This document shows, piece by piece, positions 60,216-64,000 of a stretch of DNA of 64,000 nt. The DNA is from Lysinibacillus sphaericus (GTDB lineage Bacteria; Bacillota; Bacilli; Bacillales_A; Planococcaceae). The translations under genes were made by a program, and so were the position numbers. The notes beneath the pieces were generated by a model. The model did no database searches, had not been told where the DNA came from, and saw only the letters and a list, made by a program, of their open reading frames with translations. The stretch is from NCBI RefSeq assembly GCF_002982115.1, contig NZ_CP019980.1, forward strand, positions 2,426,001 to 2,490,000. The letters are read 5' to 3'. How positions within the stretch are numbered: the stretch's first letter is position 1; the number at the start of each line of letters is the position of its first letter.

Positions 60216-61151
60216 TTAGATATGGTATTCAATTTCATCAACAAAATCCCATTCATACGGCGTTTCTTGATAAACATAGTAGTTTAGCCAATTGGAGAAT
60301 AATAAATGGGTATGTGCTCGCCATGTATTAATAGGTTCTTTAGCTGGGTCATCATTCGGGAAATAGTTAACAGGCACTGCAATGTCGATTCCTTTTGCCA
60401 CATCGCGACTATATTCATCGGCTAGTGTTGTCGCATCGTATTCTAAGTGCCCAGTAATCATAATATTTTTATTATCTTTTGATTGGACAATAAAAACGCC
60501 TGCATCTTCTGAATACGATAGTAAACGTAATTCCGGATGATTGCGTACTTCTTCGATTGAAACAGAAGTATACCGCGAATGTGGTGCTGTAAATAAATCA
60601 CTAAATCCTCTTACTAAATCGACCGTTAAATCCGTAATCACATGTGAATATACACCCGAACACTTTTCTGGTAATTCAAATTTTCCGATGCCATAGTGAT
60701 GATATAAGGCAGCCTGTGCACCCCAACAGATATGCAAGACAGATGTGACATTTTTAGCAGACCAATCCATTATCTCTGAGATTTCTTCCCAATAATTCAC
60801 TTCTTCAAATGCCATTTTTTCCACTGGTGCACCCGTAATAATCATCCCGTCAAAGCGACGATGACGTATCTCGTTAAATGTTGAATAAAAGAGTTGTAAA
60901 TGCGATTTACTAACATTTTTAGACTCGTGTGTTGCCGTATTTAAAAATGTTATATTGACTTGTAATGGCGTATTTCCAAGCAATCGAAGTAATTGTAATT
61001 CTGTTTTCTCTTTTTCCGGCATTAAATTAAATATTAAAATATTTAACGGACGAATTTGTTGTGTTTTGGCACGATCTTCTTCCATGACGAATATTTTTTC
61101 CTCACGTAAATGTTCTCCAGCTGGTAAGTTTTTCGGAATATTAATTGGCAT
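60216..61151 (-). CDS. metA: Homoserine O-acyltransferase (MetA)
   Basis: A 311-residue enzyme of the homoserine O-succinyl/acetyltransferase family, first step of methionine synthesis from homoserine. Starts [20 protein letters not shown]; the catalytic Cys is in [12 protein letters not shown] (about 142), and His/Glu are in MITGHLEYD. In bacilli MetA enzymes often use acetyl-CoA; sequence alone does not settle the donor here. GGGG lies upstream of the ATG. A SAM-I riboswitch and terminator lie in the leader. Confidence 0.95.
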   Translation of the reverse strand: MPINIPKNLPAGEHLREEKIFVMEEDRAKTQQIRPLNILIFNLMPEKEKTELQLLRLLGNTPLQVNITFLNTATHESKNVSKSHLQLFYSTFNEIRHRRFDGMIITGAPVEKMAFEEVNYWEEISEIMDWSAKNVTSVLHICWGAQAALYHHYGIGKFELPEKCSGVYSHVITDLTVDLVRGFSDLFTAPHSRYTSVSIEEVRNHPELRLLSYSEDAGVFIVQSKDNKNIMITGHLEYDATTLADEYSRDVAKGIDIAVPVNYFPNDDPAKEPINTWRAHTHLLFSNWLNYYVYQETPYEWDFVDEIEYHI

Positions 61152-61195
61152 ATTGTTGTCCCCTTTTCTTTCATTTTTTTTCTCTCTATGTAAAT

Positions 61196-61238
61196 TAAAA
61201 AATCCCCCTCATTCCATAAGAGCAAGAATGAGAAGGAT
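61196..61238 (-). terminator. SAM-riboswitch terminator
   Basis: On the minus strand ATCCTTCTCATTC pairs with GAATGAGGGGGAT (13 bp with wobbles), followed by TTTTT. It lies between the aptamer and metA. Confidence 0.85.
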
Positions 61239-61254
61239 AATTATCACGTTCACT

Positions 61255-61358
61255 CTTATCTCTCAAAGGAAAAATCCTTTGGTGGAATTAGCACCTTTCT
61301 AACAATGTTAGAGGTTGCTGAAGCGTCATAGGGCCAAATCCCTCAGCTTCTCTTGATA
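61255..61358 (-). promoter_or_regulatory. SAM-I (S-box) riboswitch
   Basis: Minus strand: CTTATCAAGAG, GCTGAGGGATTTGGCCC, ATGACGCTTCAGCAACC, GGTGCTAATTCC, and closing CTTTGAGAGATAAG pairing with the start. All S-box elements are present in order. Confidence 0.96.
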
Positions 61359-61605
61359 AGATTATTCAATTAAAAAGAATTGTATCATGAACAATTAAGA
61401 ATTTCAATAATACATAGAATATTTTGTATTTAAACGAATGGAAGCTTATGAATTGTTAAACACTACTATCAAGTTATATTTTTGACAGCCAGTCCCAATT
61501 CTAATAGGCATACACGAAAATTAATGGAACCAATAAATCGTAATGGCAATCATAGAGGTATTATGTTAACATATACCTTTAGTAACAGAGAGGAACGTGA
61601 ATATT

Positions 61606-61977
61606 TTGATTAAAATTGAACTCCCAAAACCAGACTTAGTAATTCGTCAACGTGAGCAAGTATTAAAACCAGGGGATGTAGAAATTACGCCTTTCCACGG
61701 TTTTATTGATTTCCATAAAATCACTCGCGAAAAAGGTGGCATTTTCTTATTTTATAATGAAAAAAATGAGCTATTATTTGTAGGGAAAGCACGTAAAATT
61801 CGCCAACGTATTAAAAAGCATTTTGAAGATAATGTATCACCAATGAAAAAATACCGTGATGAAATTTTCAAAATCGAAGTGTATGAAATTGATGATCCAA
61901 TGGAACGTGAAATTTACGAAACATATGCGATTAACACATTCCGTGCAAAATATAATCTAGATAAAGTATTTTATTAA
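61606..61977 (+). CDS. GIY-YIG nuclease-family protein (YurQ-like)
   Basis: A protein of about 123 residues with a UvrC-N-terminal/GIY-YIG-like core: GGIFLFYNEKNELLFVGKAR (GIY-YIG strands), then RQRIKKHF (catalytic-type Arg) and EREIYETYAINTFRAKYN (Glu and Asn). B. subtilis YurQ is similar in size as I recall. No helicase or HhH part is present, so it is not UvrC. The start could be GTG 61597 or TTG 61606; GAGAGG is too close to the GTG, so I use the TTG. Nuclease activity is not established. Confidence 0.8.
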   Translation: MIKIELPKPDLVIRQREQVLKPGDVEITPFHGFIDFHKITREKGGIFLFYNEKNELLFVGKARKIRQRIKKHFEDNVSPMKKYRDEIFKIEVYEIDDPMEREIYETYAINTFRAKYNLDKVFY

Positions 61978-61985
61978 GATTCAAG

Positions 61986-62015
61986 CCGTTAGCATACATG
62001 ATGCTAACGGTTTTT
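61986..62015 (+). terminator. Terminator of the GIY-YIG gene
   Basis: CCGTTAGCAT pairs perfectly with ATGCTAACGG across a 5-base loop, followed by TTTTT. Confidence 0.85.
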
Positions 62016-62035
62016 CTATTCTATAGTGGCAAAAA

Positions 62036-62067
62036 GAAAAACCCCAAGCGTTGTCACTCGAGGTTTT
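62036..62067 (-). terminator. Terminator of panF
   Basis: On the minus strand AAAACCTCGAG can pair imperfectly with CTTGGGGTTTTT, 6 bases past the panF stop codon. Confidence 0.6.
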
Positions 62068-62072
62068 CATCA

Positions 62073-63518
62073 TTAGATAAATAGTTTTTCATCTTTAAAT
62101 TTATGAGCTGTTAGCCAACTGACGATAACAAAGATAATCAATGAAGCTACTATCGGGATGGTCACCGTATGCATACCAAAAATCGTCGGATAAAAGCGAT
62201 CAATCATAATATATAACGTCATGCCCGTAATCATGGACGCAATCGCCCCGTATTTATTGGCTTTTTTCCAATACAACCCTAGCACAACTGACCAAATAAA
62301 GACAGCCTCTAAGCCACCAAATGCAAATAAATTGAGCCAAACAAGTAAATCTGGCGGATTTAACGCAAATACAACGACTGCTAAACCAATCACCGTTGTT
62401 ACCACGAAGCTAGCACGCTTGATTTCTCGATCATTGGCAGTGGGCTTGATATAGTTCAAATAAATATCCTTTACCACTGTTGAACTAACTAGCATCAGCA
62501 ACGCATTCACGGTAGACATCGTCGCTGCCATCGGTGCTGCTAACACAATGCCCGCTAAAAACGGCGGCAGCACTTTTAACGTAAGCAACGGCATTACCTT
62601 ATCACCAATTTCAATGCCAGGAATTACTGGACGGGCTAATACACCAATCAAGTGCATCCCGAACATAATTGTCCCAATAGCAATTGTGCCAATAATAATC
62701 GCTAAATGCATGCTTTTGGAATCTTTATAGCTCATGGCGCGGACTGCTATTTGAGGAAGCCCTACCACACCAATGCCGATTAAAATCCAAAATGTTGAGA
62801 CGTACAATGGTGTCAGTTCCCCTTCAGCACCAAATGGTGACACTAGGTTTGGATTTTCCGCAACAAGGGACGTCATAATTTGATCGATGCCACCACCAGC
62901 AACGATTGTCCCAATCAGTAAAATTACAGTACCAATCACCATAATGGAACCTTGAACCGTATCCGTTAACGCTACAGCACGGAATCCTCCGATAATCACA
63001 TAAATTAATACTGAAACAGCAAAAATAAAGAGTGCTGCTGTATAGTCAAGACCTGTTAATGATTCAATTAAGCGCGCGCCCCCGACCCATTGTGCCATCA
63101 TCGCAGAAAATAAAAAGACAATAATACTAATCGCTGACAATATAACGATGACATGGCTTTTGTAGCGTTCACGTAAAAAATCAATTAATGTAATCGCTTG
63201 ATAGCGGCGAGCAATAATGGCAAATTTCTTGCCTAGTATCATCAGTACAAAATAGCCTGCTGGCAGTTGAGCCATCGCTAACAAGACCCATCCAAGCCCT
63301 TTATTATAAGCAACACCCGGTCCACCGATAAAGCTGCTTGCACTACCATACGTGGCAATCATCGTCATTGCTAGGATAAAGCCGCCCATTTCACGACCGC
63401 CAAGAAAATATTCCTGTAAAAATGAATTCGATGAACGAACATGCTTATTCGCCCATATGCCAATCCCAAAAATAATAATTAAAAAAACAAGAAGCGGAAA
63501 AATAACTTGCCAATGCAT
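62073..63518 (-). CDS. panF: Sodium/pantothenate symporter
   Basis: A 481-residue SSS-family transporter with about 12-13 helices. PanF features include FLQEYFLGGREMGGFILAMT, ATYGSASSFIGGPGVAYNKG, and QAITLIDFLRERYKS. It imports pantothenate (vitamin B5) with Na+. The start overlaps the yhdT stop codon, so the two are coupled. Distinct from the acetate-type symporters at 41597 and 43945, which lack the FLGGREMGG signature. Confidence 0.93.
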   Translation of the reverse strand: MHWQVIFPLLVFLIIIFGIGIWANKHVRSSNSFLQEYFLGGREMGGFILAMTMIATYGSASSFIGGPGVAYNKGLGWVLLAMAQLPAGYFVLMILGKKFAIIARRYQAITLIDFLRERYKSHVIVILSAISIIVFLFSAMMAQWVGGARLIESLTGLDYTAALFIFAVSVLIYVIIGGFRAVALTDTVQGSIMVIGTVILLIGTIVAGGGIDQIMTSLVAENPNLVSPFGAEGELTPLYVSTFWILIGIGVVGLPQIAVRAMSYKDSKSMHLAIIIGTIAIGTIMFGMHLIGVLARPVIPGIEIGDKVMPLLTLKVLPPFLAGIVLAAPMAATMSTVNALLMLVSSTVVKDIYLNYIKPTANDREIKRASFVVTTVIGLAVVVFALNPPDLLVWLNLFAFGGLEAVFIWSVVLGLYWKKANKYGAIASMITGMTLYIMIDRFYPTIFGMHTVTIPIVASLIIFVIVSWLTAHKFKDEKLFI

Positions 63519-63781
63519 TATTCATCCACCTCCCCGTCATCAAATGGTACCTCTTTAAAAAAGAGCTTTAAGACGAGCCAGATTAATACAATCATAAAAC
63601 CTGTTCCAGCGATACAACTATAGAAAAACCAAGCTGGGAAACCCAATACATACGAATATGCTGTTGGATCTCCCGAACCTAGACCATAGGCAAAGCCGTA
63701 CCAAATCGCAAAGTTGACAAATACAAGCCCAATGCCAATAAGCGCCTCACGATGCGCAATTTTAAAGCGTTGATCTTTCAA
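63518..63781 (-). CDS. yhdT: YhdT-like (DUF997) small membrane protein
   Basis: An 87-residue protein with two membrane helices (about 13-34 and 48-72) and the family stretch LGFPAWFFYSCI. DUF997 proteins are regularly encoded just before panF and are thought to assist it. TTG start at 63781 has GGGGGA 7 bases upstream. It runs directly into panF. It is the counterpart, for this symporter, of the DUF485 proteins that accompany the acetate-type symporters. Confidence 0.9.
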   Translation of the reverse strand: MKDQRFKIAHREALIGIGLVFVNFAIWYGFAYGLGSGDPTAYSYVLGFPAWFFYSCIAGTGFMIVLIWLVLKLFFKEVPFDDGEVDE

Positions 63782-63898
63782 AATAGAATCCCCCTAACCT
63801 ACTCTATTTTACTGTGATGTAGGACTAATGGGAAGCATTGTGAGAAAAGTAGATAAAAAAAGCAAAAGTTAGCGAACAATCCCTATCAAATGGGTATC

Positions 63899-64000
63899 TT
63901 ACAAGGCTCCAATCCGAATACGCTTTCTGCCTTTTCGGACGATTGTTGTAATTTTTGTGGCGATTTTCTCCCACTTATTGGCGGTTTCGGCGTCTTTCAT
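63899..64000 (-). CDS. C-terminal end of an unidentified protein (partial)
   Basis: The minus-strand frame entering at the window edge reads KDAETANKWEKIATKITT and ends RKRIRIGAL before a TAA at 63901-63899. Charged, helical composition fits a real C-terminus, but 33 residues are too few to name. It could also be a chance open frame. The 113 bases between it and yhdT show nothing else. Confidence 0.3.
   Translation of the reverse strand: MKDAETANKWEKIATKITTIVRKGRKRIRIGAL

Overview
The window looks like a chromosome segment of a low-GC, endospore-forming Gram-positive bacterium of the Lysinibacillus/Bacillaceae-Planococcaceae kind. The evidence is two spore germinant-receptor operons, surface proteins with SLH (S-layer homology) repeats, GGAGG-type ribosome sites with many TTG/GTG starts, and plsY-yneR beside parE-parC as in Bacillus. 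The genus is inferred; no rRNA or tRNA gene was seen.

Region 1 (1-10290, minus strand) is one long unit behind a cobalamin riboswitch with its own terminator. It encodes a secreted DUF4430 protein, a giant SLH-anchored protein joining an alpha/alpha-toroid to a DUF4430 domain, a second SLH-anchored toroid protein, a DUF4430 lipoprotein, and the ECF transporter parts EcfT, fused EcfA-EcfA' and an S component cut by the window edge. Toroid plus DUF4430 is the domain layout of animal transcobalamin/intrinsic factor, so I read this as a surface corrinoid-capture and uptake system.

Region 2 (10320-22081) is ordinary accessory chromosome. It holds an S9 peptidase broken by one in-frame stop, a LysR gene divergent from cupin and DapA-like genes, a TetR gene with two near-identical palindromic operators controlling itself and a reductase-hydrolase fusion, a GNAT gene flanked by two repeat copies, and a YngK-type glycosidase.

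Region 3 (22282-39621) is a complete 17.3-kb Tn7-like transposon. It has TGT...ACA ends, arrays of TnsB-type sites at both ends and an exact 5-bp duplication, TTAAA. The core is tnsA, tnsB, tnsC and a tniQ interrupted by an early TGA. Cargo is a DGQHR-domain protein with an XRE regulator, a spore germinant receptor (gerA-gerB-gerC), decayed fragments, and a self-contained glutathione/formaldehyde module: HxlR regulator, S-hydroxymethylglutathione dehydrogenase, S-formylglutathione hydrolase and the bifunctional glutathione synthase GshF. The module brings the thiol that its own detoxification enzymes need.

Region 4 (39627-64000) is core-like chromosome: a Sco1 copper chaperone; two tandem DUF485-symporter pairs; a TPP-riboswitch thiamine-precursor uptake operon ending in tatD; parE-parC; plsY-yneR; a second germinant-receptor operon of different gene order (A-C-D-B); metA behind a SAM-I riboswitch; a GIY-YIG protein; and yhdT-panF for pantothenate uptake.
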